Shown: positions 9,135 through 18,039 of the stretch, piece by piece
Numbering within the stretch: the stretch's first letter is position 1
Layout of the letters: each line of letters begins with the position of its first letter
NCBI RefSeq assembly: GCF_018918005.1
Contig: NZ_JAHLPR010000045.1
Span: forward strand, 1 to 58,937
DNA from: Paenibacillus sp. MSJ-34
GTDB taxonomy: Bacteria; Bacillota; Bacilli; Paenibacillales; Paenibacillaceae
Direction of reading: 5' to 3'
DNA length: 58,937 bases
The notes under the pieces: generated by a model
Told to the model about the DNA's origin: nothing
Seen by the model: only the letters and a program-made list of their open reading frames with translations
The model's database searches: none
Made by a program: the position numbers and the translations under genes

Positions 9135-9536
9135 ATGCCGGACAGGAAACTTCATATAACAACCTCGGAGCTTTCCGTTATGAAGGTGCTTTGGAAGGAG
9201 CAACGTTGTACCGCTTCGGTCATTGTGGAGCAAATTGAACGGCATAAGCGATGGCACTTCCGCACGATAAAATCTTTGCTTCGAAATTTGGTGAAAAGAG
9301 GGCTCGTCGGTTTTGAGGCAGACCGTCGAGACAGTCGGATTTATCATTACTTTCCACTGATAAGCGAGGAAGCGTATTTGGCGCAGGAACGGGAACATTT
9401 CCTGGAATTATATTATGACGGCAACATCGGAGCCATGCTAAACGGCTTCCTGAAGGATCGGCAAAACTCGCCGGAAGATCTGGAAGATATGCAGAAACTG
9501 CTACTGCAAGCCGCCGAACGGATTCGCTCCAAATGA
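9135..9536 (+). CDS. BlaI/MecI/CopY family repressor
   Basis: A 133-residue winged-helix repressor. ISTSELSVM-like opening (TTSELSVMKVLWKEQRCTAS), WHFRTIKSLLRNLVKRGLVG as the recognition helix and wing, and a C-terminal dimerisation helix fit the family. ATG 9135 is preferred over ATG 9129 because AAGGAG at 9122-9127 then has a 7-base gap. The stop overlaps the start of the M56 peptidase by 4 bases, the standard blaI-blaR1 arrangement, in which the membrane peptidase triggers repressor cleavage. No beta-lactamase gene is nearby. Confidence 0.9.
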   Translation: MPDRKLHITTSELSVMKVLWKEQRCTASVIVEQIERHKRWHFRTIKSLLRNLVKRGLVGFEADRRDSRIYHYFPLISEEAYLAQEREHFLELYYDGNIGAMLNGFLKDRQNSPEDLEDMQKLLLQAAERIRSK

Positions 9537-11068
9537 TCGCTTTGCAGATCGCTTTTGTCAAAGTGTTCGAGCTGTCAATGTCGGCCGCGGCGGTTGCGGC
9601 GATTGTTCTCTTATTCAGACGTGTCGTCCGGAGAAGGATTCACCCTTCATGGCTGATATGGCTTTGGATGATCTTGCTCGTCAAGCTGCTCTTTCCGTTG
9701 TCCGTTCCCGGCCTGGCAGGCATCGAGGACTGGACAGACCGTTACATTTATCAACAACGCTACGGTGTGGGTTGGGTGATGAATGCCGCCGCCGATTATT
9801 GGAACGAAGTCCGCTTTCAGGGACATTCGCGGCAGTCCGAAGCTTCCGCATTGCCAGGCTATGAGAACGGGAACGAAAAGCGAATCGGAGGTTTTCATTT
9901 CGATGAGGAAGCGAACTCGAACCGGCGTACGGGAGAAGCGCATACGCAGCTGTTGACGGCAATCTCTGCGGTTTGGCTGATCGGTTGTTTGGTCCGCGCA
10001 GGTGTAGGATGGCGGAATGCGAGGGGAATGAAGCTCCGCATTCGTCGTGCATTGCCTTGCCGGGACGCGGTCGCCATACGTCTGCTCCGGGAGTGCAAAA
10101 CAGAAGTCGGCATTTCTTCTCCCGTCGAACTGCTGTTGGGGGGGACGGTTTTTCCGTTTCTTTACGGTCTGTTTAAGCCGCGGATCATCCTTCCATACGA
10201 CTTTAAGGAACATTACACGGAGACGGAACTGCGCTTTATTTTACTGCATGAACTGCAGCATTGGAAGATGAAGGACGGCTGCCTTCAACTTGCGGCCAAT
10301 CTGGTTCGACTCTTGCACTGGTTTAATCCGCTTGTCCATATGGCGTTCAATCGGCTTGGCGACGATGTGGAACTGCGCTGCGACAGGCGAGTGACGCGCA
10401 CGCTGTCCGGTCCGGAGAAGGCCGCATATGGGCAGCTTCTGCTTAAACAGGGCGAGTTAAATTGTCGTCTGGCTCCGCGTCGACGGATCGGTTCCGCCGT
10501 TCATTGGTTGGAACGTCAATCTGTTCTGGCAGAGCGCGTTCGTGCCGTTGCTCTTTCGATTTGCGAGGTTAAGGCGACACGGCGCCAAAGAGCGGCGATC
10601 GGCATCCTGGCGTTCATCGTCGGGTTGTGCATGCTGCCCGGAGGAAGCGATTTCGCTCAGCGAACCGCAGCGGCGAACCCGCAACCGACCTTGTATGCCT
10701 TTTGGCTGGATGAATCGGTCAATCCGAGGAGCATGCGGACCGTTAGGGAGATGAGCGTATTAATGGCCGGACAGGCCGGTACAGCTAGCGATATTGTCTT
10801 GCTTCTTCGGCAACCGCAACAGAAGGACCGGCTTGCACAATGGCTTGCCTCGATACGAATGCTGCTTGTCGACGAACGTCATCCCGTCTCGATTGAAACC
10901 AGGCCGATTTTGCAAGGGATCGGGAGACGAGAGATGCGGCAAGGCAAAATTTTGGTGTTTCTCTATTACCCATACTACAATGGCAAATGGATGGGGATTA
11001 GCGGGGGGAAACGGAGTATCACCGATTTATCCACTTTGGAGCTCGTACAGCGAATCAATCTATATTAA
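9533..11068 (+). CDS. BlaR1/MecR1-like M56 membrane metallopeptidase
   Basis: A 511-residue membrane sensor-protease. Several membrane segments lie at about 8-27, 38-60, 140-160 and 360-378. The zinc motif HELQH places His239, Glu240 and His243 in a cytoplasmic loop after PFLYGLFKPRIILPYDF, and ELRCDRRV supplies the distal Glu/Asp region. After the last membrane segment there are only about 130 outside residues. The penicillin-binding sensor domain of true BlaR1, with its SxxK and KTG motifs, is absent, so it likely senses something other than a beta-lactam. It is translationally coupled to the repressor gene. Confidence 0.88.
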   Translation: MIALQIAFVKVFELSMSAAAVAAIVLLFRRVVRRRIHPSWLIWLWMILLVKLLFPLSVPGLAGIEDWTDRYIYQQRYGVGWVMNAAADYWNEVRFQGHSRQSEASALPGYENGNEKRIGGFHFDEEANSNRRTGEAHTQLLTAISAVWLIGCLVRAGVGWRNARGMKLRIRRALPCRDAVAIRLLRECKTEVGISSPVELLLGGTVFPFLYGLFKPRIILPYDFKEHYTETELRFILLHELQHWKMKDGCLQLAANLVRLLHWFNPLVHMAFNRLGDDVELRCDRRVTRTLSGPEKAAYGQLLLKQGELNCRLAPRRRIGSAVHWLERQSVLAERVRAVALSICEVKATRRQRAAIGILAFIVGLCMLPGGSDFAQRTAAANPQPTLYAFWLDESVNPRSMRTVREMSVLMAGQAGTASDIVLLLRQPQQKDRLAQWLASIRMLLVDERHPVSIETRPILQGIGRREMRQGKILVFLYYPYYNGKWMGISGGKRSITDLSTLELVQRINLY

Positions 11069-11135
11069 GCGAGGAAGTGCCGGGAATAACGAGGCAACGT
11101 TACCGCATACTCGGTTTGCTTGTTAACGGCATAAA

Positions 11136-11153
11136 AGACTATAGTTATAGTCT
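11136..11153. promoter_or_regulatory. BlaI-type operator, copy 2, over a promoter
   Basis: AGACTATAGTTATAGTCT is a perfect 18-base palindrome with the same AGACTA/TAGTCT arms and 6-base centre as the site at 9020-9037. A possible -10 (TATAGT, 11140-11145) lies inside it, with TTGCTT at 11116-11121 as -35 (18-base spacer). The repressor would therefore block RNA polymerase. The next gene starts 69 bases downstream. Confidence 0.72.
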
Positions 11154-11221
11154 GTTTGGGAAGGCTAACTCGTTACACTGAACGGAATGCGAGAAAAGCG
11201 AAGGGAAAGGAGGTGAAAGAT

Positions 11222-11629
11222 ATGATCGATTATAGCGTTTTGGATCCGGTCTGCCGATGCTCGATCAGACAAGCGGAGACAGGTGGGAAACAGAAAGAGT
11301 ACCAAGCTCTTTCCTCTTTCCGCTCCTTTGCCGATTGGCTGGCGGTATCCGTCATGAGACAAGCCGTGAGCGACACGACGACGGGCGTCATGTCCAATGC
11401 AATACCCCATTCTGCTATAGATGCCGCTTTGTATCCATCGCCGTACATAGGTCAGTCCTTCGGCGCTCTCGCATCTCCATTGGCGTTTTCTGCGGCTGGG
11501 GGAAGCAGTCTGTTGAACGGTCCGCTACTTCTGTCAAGCTTCATGCGCGGCCCGAAGTTGTCCAATTATGCGATGCCGCTCGAAATGAACAGATTACTGG
11601 GCTACTCCAATTTTAATCGCTATATGTAA
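11222..11629 (+). CDS. protein of unknown function under a BlaI-type operator
   Basis: A 135-residue protein with no family I recognise. The start is ATG 11222, 8 bases after a near-perfect AAAGGAGGTG site, so strong translation is expected. A longer frame from 11156 would begin before that site. The sequence has a CRC cluster near residue 12 (DPVCRCS), a central hydrophilic part, and a Ser/Ala/Leu/Gly-rich C-terminal half (about 75-115). It has no clear signal peptide or membrane segment. Its own promoter carries the second BlaI-type operator, so it is probably the regulated output of the upstream sensor pair. Confidence 0.7.
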   Translation: MIDYSVLDPVCRCSIRQAETGGKQKEYQALSSFRSFADWLAVSVMRQAVSDTTTGVMSNAIPHSAIDAALYPSPYIGQSFGALASPLAFSAAGGSSLLNGPLLLSSFMRGPKLSNYAMPLEMNRLLGYSNFNRYM

Positions 11630-11661
11630 TTTATTTGCATGCAATTTACCGAATGAATCAC

Positions 11662-11702
11662 AAAAGTCCGCTCGGCAATTTCCTGACCCGGGCGGACTTT
11701 TG
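11662..11702 (+). terminator. Rho-independent terminator after the 135-residue gene
   Basis: AAAAGTCCGCTCGG pairs with CCCGGGCGGACTTTT across an 11-base loop and ends in TTTT. It lies 32 bases after the stop codon and may also serve the converging GMC gene. Confidence 0.8.
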
Positions 11703-11745
11703 CGATTTCAGTCGTTGAAAGCGGGAGACGTCTCTGCAAAACAGA

Positions 11746-13086
11746 CTAGATGTCCCGCTGCCTTACCTGTTCGATAATATAATCGGCGGTTCGAGCGGCA
11801 AGCGCCATGACCGTATTCGTTGGATTCCCTCCTCCGGAAGTCACAAAGAGGCTGGCGCTGCAAATAAACAAATTCCGCACATCATGCGTTTGCCCGTAAC
11901 GATTCGCAACCGACATTTCGGGGTTATTCCCCATGCGGCATCCACCCATTAAATGGGCTGTATCGTCCGTGACAAATTCCGGAGATCCCCCGGCGGCACG
12001 GATAATATCCTTCATACGGCGTGGGCAATTAATTTATTGTCGTTGTCACCATACGAAAAAGCAACGTTTGGAACAGGCATGCCGTACTCATCCGTCTCGT
12101 CGGAAAGGGTGACGCAGTTATTCGGCTCAGGCAGAACTTCGCCAACGAGCGTAACTCTTCCGTAATAATTGTAGTCCAGCATCGTTTCGCGAAGCTGCTG
12201 TCCCCATAGCTTGGCCGTCTTTGAAATTCCTTTTGCCATAGCCACAGGCCGAGCCCCATGCGCATGCAACGTGTATCCCCGCGCAAAACCGCGGCTTGGA
12301 TCGGTTTCATAGAAATCTTGCGTTGTGGCTAGAACGGGCGTACCTTTATACAGGCGAATTTCTTCCGGAAATTTTCCATAAACGTCGTTGCTGCTATGAA
12401 CCATAATCGCCTTGCCTACCCAACCGCTGGAATTGGCAAGTCCGTTCGGGAACTGTGCGCTCGTCGAGTGAAAGAGCAAGCGGGGGTACAACGCTTCGAA
12501 TGCCAAGTTTTTCGCAGCCTTTGCGAAAGATCTCGGCATTCCCGCTTAGAGGTTCGCGTTCCGGATACGGATACGGGCCATGAAAAGAACCCCAGGGAAA
12601 GTTCTTCGGTCCCGAGACGGCAATATCTCTTTCGATTTTATCGTAATAAGGCGCCAGGTCTTGGTAGGTTATCGGCCATTCTTCCCCGACGCCATCTTCC
12701 GTTTTCGTCCGAAAGTCGCTTTCGTGAAAACGCAAAAATACCCCGGTGAAATGGGTTGTCCCTCCGCTCACCCCTCTGCCCGAGTTGTTATGGCCAAGTT
12801 GCAACGGATTTGCGCCGATGGTAAAACGAGTGTCTTGCCATGCAAGACGGGTCGTGGATAATTCATCGCTGGCAAAATCGGTTTGCGGGTTCCAGAATGG
12901 CCCCGCTTCAATGACAACGACCTTTAGCCCGGCTTTACTAAGTTCATAGGCTAATACGCCTCCGGCCGCACCGGCCCCTACAATGCATACGTCAGCATCT
13001 TCTTTATATTTTCGCCGGCTCAAATTCTCGAATCGATGTTCCTTGATATGATCAACATGATGTACAACCGGATTGGGACTATTCAT
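11746..13086 (-). pseudogene. GMC family oxidoreductase, broken
   Basis: Three pieces of one FAD-dependent GMC oxidoreductase lie in different frames. The N-terminus (13086 to about 12460) has the FAD motif VCIVGAGAAGGVLAYELS and a GRGVSGGTTHFTG region. The middle (about 12460-12012) resumes at NGLANSSGWVGKAIMVHSS. The C-terminal piece (12015-11746) has the DTAHLMGGCRMG and NPTNTVMALAARTADYI signatures. Between the first two pieces roughly 80-100 residues usually present in the family are missing and the frame shifts. The last two pieces overlap as ATGA, indicating a small indel. The total is far below the usual length of about 550 residues. Probably inactive. Confidence 0.85.
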
Positions 13087-13207
13087 CTCGTCTTGCCATT
13101 TGTTACAAACTCCGCGAACCGGGTCGATACCGGTTTTGCTGGAAGTTCCTACAGATCGGGTTCCTTATCCGAACTATCCGAAATCATAATAAAGGAGAAG
13201 ACAATTG

Positions 13208-14083
13208 ATGACAACCATAACGCAAACCGGCTATCCGACGCCCTTTCCCCCCCAGCATCAGAGCCGGCAACCCGGTATAGAGTCGCAGATGCATCCAAGG
13301 CCCGCATTCGATAACCCGAATTATATCGGCAGCGGAAAACTGAAAGATAAAGTTGCGATTATTACGGGAGGGGATAGCGGACAGGGGCGGGCAATCGCCG
13401 TCGCCTTCGCAAAAGAAGGGGCGGATGTCGCCATCGTCTATCTAAACGAGCATAGCGACGCGGAAGAAACGAAGCGAATCGTGGAACAAAAGGGGCGCCG
13501 CTGCCTTTCCATCGCCGGAGACATCGGAGATGAATTATTTTGCGGGAATGTCGTGGAGCAAACCGTGAACGAATTCGGCAAGCTGAACATCCTGGTCAAT
13601 AATGCGGCGGAACAGTCAGTCCAAAACTCGCTGGAAGATATTACGTCCGCGCAGATGGAGAAAACGTTTCGCACCAATTTCTTTTCTGTCTTCTATCTAA
13701 CCAAGGCCGCATTGAAGCATTTGAGGCCAGGGGGCGCTATTATTAACGCTGCCTCTCTAACCGCTTATGAAGGGAATGAACAGTTGATCGATTATTCCGC
13801 CACGAAGGGAGCCATTGTCGCTTTTACGCGATCGCTATCCAAGTCATTGCACAGCCGGGGAATCCGAGTGAACGGCGTTTGCCCCGGTACGATTTGGACG
13901 CCGTTGATTTCGGCCTCGTTTCCTGCCGAACAAGTGGCCAACTGGGGGGCAAAGACGCCGATGAAACGGGCGGGGCAGCCCCAGGAAATCGCGCCGGCTT
14001 ATGTTTTTTTGGCTTCGGATGATTCTTCCTATATGTCGGGGCAATTCTTGCATATTAACGGAGGCGTCGTCATCAACGGGTAA
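13208..14083 (+). CDS. SDR family NAD(P)-dependent oxidoreductase
   Basis: A 291-residue classical short-chain dehydrogenase with an N-terminal extension of about 45 residues, as in the YhxC/YhdF group. The cofactor motif is TGGDSGQGRAIA (usually GDSGIGRA), followed by NNAAEQ, a catalytic serine in INAASL and Tyr196-x3-Lys200 in DYSATKGA. ATG 13208 is preferred over TTG 13205; AAGGAG at 13192-13197 fits either. It may reduce a sugar or small carbonyl; the substrate is unknown. It is divergent from the broken GMC oxidoreductase. Confidence 0.87.
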   Translation: MTTITQTGYPTPFPPQHQSRQPGIESQMHPRPAFDNPNYIGSGKLKDKVAIITGGDSGQGRAIAVAFAKEGADVAIVYLNEHSDAEETKRIVEQKGRRCLSIAGDIGDELFCGNVVEQTVNEFGKLNILVNNAAEQSVQNSLEDITSAQMEKTFRTNFFSVFYLTKAALKHLRPGGAIINAASLTAYEGNEQLIDYSATKGAIVAFTRSLSKSLHSRGIRVNGVCPGTIWTPLISASFPAEQVANWGAKTPMKRAGQPQEIAPAYVFLASDDSSYMSGQFLHINGGVVING

Positions 14084-14109
14084 AATAGGGGTTAGGATAA
14101 AAGGAGTTC

Positions 14110-14138
14110 TTTACACTCAAAAAATTTTGTGCTATTAT
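14110..14138 (+). promoter_or_regulatory. SigA-type promoter of the ribose-type operon
   Basis: TTTACA (14110-14115) and TATTAT (14133-14138) are separated by 17 bases, about 110 bases before the LacI gene. The LacI-type operator starts 3 bases after the -10. Confidence 0.75.
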
Positions 14139-14141
14139 CAG

Positions 14142-14167
14142 GTTAAACGTTTTCGTTAAACGTTTTC
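14142..14167. promoter_or_regulatory. double LacI-family operator
   Basis: GTTAAACGTTTTC is repeated exactly twice head to tail (14142-14154 and 14155-14167). Each copy has the AAACGTTT core with a central CG typical of LacI-family sites. It sits where transcription should start, so the downstream LacI protein very likely represses its own operon here. This is an inference from position and motif. Confidence 0.75.
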
Positions 14168-14224
14168 GTTCGCTCCAAATGCTTTGGATTATTATCAAAT
14201 AATATGTTATAGGAGTTAATCGGA

Positions 14225-15238
14225 ATGAGTACGATAACGGATGTTGCCAAAAAAGCCGGTGTTTCGATCGCGACGGTCTCCCGTTACGTGAATGGGAAAG
14301 CGGATGGGAACATGAATGAAGAAACGAAAAGGAAAATTGACGAAGCAATCAGAGAGCTGAATTACGAGCCCAATAGCATCGCCAGAAGTTTAAAGAGTAA
14401 GGAAACAAAAACGATCGGGCTGGTTGTTCCTGACATTGTAAACCCTTTCTTCCCGCTGATGGTCAGAGGCGTTGAAGATTTTTTGAGAGAAAACGGTTAC
14501 TCCGTATTTTTGTGCAATACGGATCAAAATTCGCAGGAAGAACTGGCTTACTTGAAGCTTTTGCAGGCCCGAAAAGTGGATGGAATCATACTTGTGGGCG
14601 TAGATCTGCCATCGGATGTTGTATTGGAATATATCGCTGATACACCGTTCGTATGTTTAGAAAGACATGAGAATACGGCGGAATTTGACGTGATCTATTC
14701 GGATAATTACCAGGGCGCATATGACGCGACGAAGTATTTGATCGACCTTGGCGCTAAGGAGATTGTACATATCGCGGGTCGTGAGAATTCGAAAGTCGCG
14801 AATTTACGGAAACAAGCGTTTATTCAATGTCTGGCTGACCATGAGATCACGAGCGACCCTTCCATTTTGAATGGGAGTTTTCGCTTGGAAGACGGTTACC
14901 GATTAACGATGGAACTTATCGAACAAAGAAAAAATATCCCGGATGCGATATTTTATGCGAATGATTTTATGGCATTTGGCGGAATTCGCGCCCTCGTTGA
15001 AAAGGAGGTGAGGATCCCGCAGGATATTTCAGTCATCGGTTACGATGATGTTATCGTTGCTTCTTTAATCACCCCGGCTCTAACGACGGTCAGGCAGCCT
15101 GTATATGAAATGGGGAAAAATGCGGCAGAGCTTTTGCTTAAACGTATCCAAGGGACAGTTGAACCCGGGAAGCAGCACGTTTTACTTAAACCTGAGTTAG
15201 TCATAAGGAATTCTACTTCGATGAAGGTGGTGCAATAA
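14225..15238 (+). CDS. LacI family regulator (RbsR-like)
   Basis: A 337-residue repressor. The N-terminal HTH reads TITDVAKKAGVSIATVSRYVNG, followed by the hinge helix NSIARSLKSK and a periplasmic-binding-like sensor domain (IGLVVPDIVNPFF, VIGYDD). It is the first gene of a run of eight genes with short gaps, all on the plus strand, which includes rbsD, rbsA, rbsC and rbsK homologues, so the effector is probably ribose or a related sugar. The double operator just upstream supports self-repression. Confidence 0.9.
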   Translation: MSTITDVAKKAGVSIATVSRYVNGKADGNMNEETKRKIDEAIRELNYEPNSIARSLKSKETKTIGLVVPDIVNPFFPLMVRGVEDFLRENGYSVFLCNTDQNSQEELAYLKLLQARKVDGIILVGVDLPSDVVLEYIADTPFVCLERHENTAEFDVIYSDNYQGAYDATKYLIDLGAKEIVHIAGRENSKVANLRKQAFIQCLADHEITSDPSILNGSFRLEDGYRLTMELIEQRKNIPDAIFYANDFMAFGGIRALVEKEVRIPQDISVIGYDDVIVASLITPALTTVRQPVYEMGKNAAELLLKRIQGTVEPGKQHVLLKPELVIRNSTSMKVVQ

Positions 15239-15241
15239 AGT

Positions 15242-16393
15242 ATGGCCGTATTATTAGACGAAGACATGCAGTGTATGAAAAAGGATTGGGAGTACTTGGT
15301 ATCTGTGGCCCCTAGGTTTATGGGAACAGCCGGGGAAAGGGACTCGATTCATTACATTGTAGATCAAATAAAGAAGGCGGATCTTACCCCGGTCTTGCAA
15401 ACCTTTTCTTACGAAGGTTGGCAAATGAACGGACCTGCCGAATTGTTTGTTGAAACGCCGGAGCAATTGAAAATCGAAACCTCGGTTCTTCTGGGCAGCG
15501 GCACGACACAAAATGCTGCTGTGCAAGGGACTTTGCTATTTATTGGTGAAACGATTATTTGGAACATGTACGAATGGCTGCGCTTTGGCATCGTAGACGG
15601 AAACGGGGAATTAGTCGGGTATATATCGGGAAGGCCGGACGGGCAAGCGATTTCTCAAACGTTAGCAGAAGGCAACAGCGATCTTCCTCATTTTGCAATT
15701 GGGATGAAAGAGTCTCAACTTCTTCTCAACTATATAAAAGAGAAAAAGAATGTTACCGTTCGAGGAGCCCTGGATACAACAAAAACAGGGGAAAAGGAAG
15801 GAAACAACATTAGAGTTCTTTACAATACAAAAAATACTGCTGCGGGAAAAATTCTCATTTGCGCACATTACGATACGATGTTCAATACCCCAGGCGCTTA
15901 CGATAATGCTAGCGGTGTTGCGGTTTTATTGAATCTCGCTGCTTTGTTGAAAAAATATAATATTCGGAAGAACGTCGAATTGGTATTCATGGGAGCAGAG
16001 GAATGGAATTTAGCCGGAAGCGATGCGTATGCACAGCATTTAGTAGCTACCGGGAAGGAAAAAATCGACTTTGTTATTAATATTGACGGGCTAGGCCGCG
16101 GAAATGTATTAGAAGCCTGGGTTGGACCGGAAAAAGTTGAGCGTGAACTGTTACATTTCTTTAATCAGGTATATAAGCGGGATATTTACGTTAAGACACC
16201 GCCGCCGCCGGGATCGGATCATACACCTTTCTATAACTTAGGAATTCCTGTGTGTATGTTCACAATAAACGATCAGGAAATTATACATTCTTCTAATGAC
16301 ATCCTTCATGAAAACACATTTACAAATATGAGGGAATTCATTCATATACTTGTGGAATTGTTAAAACACATGGGTGTTATTAGCGAAAGTTAA
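15242..16393 (+). CDS. M28 family zinc peptidase inside a ribose-type operon
   Basis: A 383-residue aminopeptidase-like protein. Two-zinc ligands are visible in order: AHYDTM (His, Asp nearby), PGAYDNASGVA (Asp), GAEEWNLAGS (Glu-Glu), NIDGLGRG (Asp) and the C-terminal IHSSND (His). A PA-like insert lies at about 60-170. No signal peptide is present, so it is probably cytoplasmic. The start is 4 bases after the LacI stop codon, so it is almost certainly in the operon. M28 enzymes are not part of known ribose catabolism, which points to an amide- or peptide-linked substrate; that is inference. Confidence 0.87.
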   Translation: MAVLLDEDMQCMKKDWEYLVSVAPRFMGTAGERDSIHYIVDQIKKADLTPVLQTFSYEGWQMNGPAELFVETPEQLKIETSVLLGSGTTQNAAVQGTLLFIGETIIWNMYEWLRFGIVDGNGELVGYISGRPDGQAISQTLAEGNSDLPHFAIGMKESQLLLNYIKEKKNVTVRGALDTTKTGEKEGNNIRVLYNTKNTAAGKILICAHYDTMFNTPGAYDNASGVAVLLNLAALLKKYNIRKNVELVFMGAEEWNLAGSDAYAQHLVATGKEKIDFVINIDGLGRGNVLEAWVGPEKVERELLHFFNQVYKRDIYVKTPPPPGSDHTPFYNLGIPVCMFTINDQEIIHSSNDILHENTFTNMREFIHILVELLKHMGVISES

Positions 16394-16478
16394 ATCGGGA
16401 GAAAGGAGGGGCAGGAAGGAGCAAGGAGAGGCAAGGTGAAAGATTCAACTATACCTTTAAAAAGGAAAGGGAAGCATC

Positions 16479-17462
16479 ATGAGAAAAATTGTTCATTTGC
16501 TATTGGTTGGACTGTTATCTTTATCTGTTATTGCATGTGCGAATCAAAACGAAGCGGGTTCGGGAAGTCCGAATGCCGCCAATCAGGGTGAAAAAAAGAA
16601 GACGCTTAAAATAGGGGTTTCCCTGATGACGTTGCAATATCCGTTCTTCCAGGATATTCGTAAAGGGATCGAGATGCAGGCTCTTGCGTCGGATGTTGAA
16701 ATCGTTAACGTTAACGACGCTGGATTAAATCTTCAAACCCAAGTATCCGCGCTCGAAAATTTCGTCGCACAGGGTGTCGATGCCATTATCCTGAATGCAG
16801 TAGACCCTAAGGGGATCAGCCAAGGTTTACAGGCTGCCGAGGAACGAAACATACCGGTAATTACGATCGATATGAAGCCTTCCTCAGGCACATTTGCAAC
16901 ATATATCGGTTCGGATAACTCATTGGGCGGCGAATTAGCCGGCAAGGCTGCTATTGACTATTTATCGCAATTTAGCGGTACGAAAGAAGTCGTTATTATG
17001 AGCAACCCGCTCTCCAGTTCGTCTAAAGAAAGAGTCGACGGGTTTAAGAAAGCGGTTTCGACTGTGGCCGATATCAACATTGTTCAAGAATTCGGCGGTG
17101 CCACAAGGGAAGATTTCATGAGGGGCATGGAGGATATATTGACCGCACATCCGAATGTCAAACTTGTATATGCTTATAGCGGACAAGGCGGACTTGGCTC
17201 TTACGATGCGATTAAAGCGGCTAATAAATCCGATAGCGTTGCTGTGATTGGTTTCGATGCCACTGCTGAAGAACAGGAGCTAGTCTACAATGGGGTAAAC
17301 TACATCGGAAGTGTGATTCAATTCCCTGAGAAACTTGGAAATATCGCTGTTCAGTCTGCGGTTGATATTGTGAATGGGGAACAGGTCCCTTCAGATATCC
17401 CCGTTGAAGTAGGGTTATTTACAAAAGACGGGATTAAAAAAGCACAAGATTTCGACAATTGA
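16479..17462 (+). CDS. rbsB: sugar ABC transporter substrate-binding lipoprotein (RbsB-like)
   Basis: A 327-residue periplasmic-binding protein 1 family member. The signal sequence ends in a lipobox SVIAC with Cys20, so it is lipid-anchored outside the membrane. IGVSLMTLQYPFFQDIRKGIE, DAIILNAVDPKGI and VIGFDATAEE are typical of ribose-type binding proteins. A strongly purine-rich leader precedes it. It delivers sugar to the RbsAC-like transporter encoded downstream. The ligand is probably ribose, given rbsD and rbsK in the same operon. Confidence 0.88.
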   Translation: MRKIVHLLLVGLLSLSVIACANQNEAGSGSPNAANQGEKKKTLKIGVSLMTLQYPFFQDIRKGIEMQALASDVEIVNVNDAGLNLQTQVSALENFVAQGVDAIILNAVDPKGISQGLQAAEERNIPVITIDMKPSSGTFATYIGSDNSLGGELAGKAAIDYLSQFSGTKEVVIMSNPLSSSSKERVDGFKKAVSTVADINIVQEFGGATREDFMRGMEDILTAHPNVKLVYAYSGQGGLGSYDAIKAANKSDSVAVIGFDATAEEQELVYNGVNYIGSVIQFPEKLGNIAVQSAVDIVNGEQVPSDIPVEVGLFTKDGIKKAQDFDN

Positions 17463-17614
17463 ACATTGAAAATGGGAGTTTCATGTTCAATAAGGGACAA
17501 ACTTTACATGGAAATGTTGTGACGATATCTGAAGGGAGAAAACAAACCAATACCTATGATAACACAATAAAATTCCATGTAAAGTCCCTTGATACGTCAT
17601 TTGGAGGGATAGGT

Positions 17615-18013
17615 GTGAAAAAACAAGGCGTACTTCATAATGAGTTGGCTCAAGTCATTGCTCAAGCCGGCCATGAAGATTTAATCGTGATTGGCGATGC
17701 GGGTTTGCCGATTCCTAAGGGGGTCAAATGTATCGATTTAGCATTGGCCGAAGGGATTCCAAGCTTCATCGACACGTTGCGGATCATTCTTTCCGAATTA
17801 AAAGTGCAAGAGGCTATAATCGATATTGAAATGAATCAAGTTAGCCCGCATATACAGGATCAATTGAACCATGTCATTCAAGGGCAATTTGCGTTGAGAG
17901 CGATACCTCATAAAGAACTGCAAGAACTGGCCAAGAATGCAAAGGTTATCGTTAGAACAGGAGAATTTACACCTTACAGTAACATCATTCTCGTTGCGGG
18001 AGTTATGTTTTGA
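17615..18013 (+). CDS. rbsD: D-ribose pyranase
   Basis: A 132-residue RbsD. It interconverts pyranose and furanose forms of ribose so that ribokinase can act. The start is GTG 17615 (KKQGVLHNELAQVIAQAGHEDLIVIGDAGLPIP follows as the conserved N-terminus), with GGAGGG at 17603-17608. The longer frame from 17459 adds residues without family similarity. The length matches the family (about 131). The C-terminus TGEFTPYSNIILVAGVMF is conserved. Confidence 0.92.
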   Translation: MKKQGVLHNELAQVIAQAGHEDLIVIGDAGLPIPKGVKCIDLALAEGIPSFIDTLRIILSELKVQEAIIDIEMNQVSPHIQDQLNHVIQGQFALRAIPHKELQELAKNAKVIVRTGEFTPYSNIILVAGVMF

Positions 18014-18039
18014 CTTCATTCGAAAAGGTAGGAATTGCT

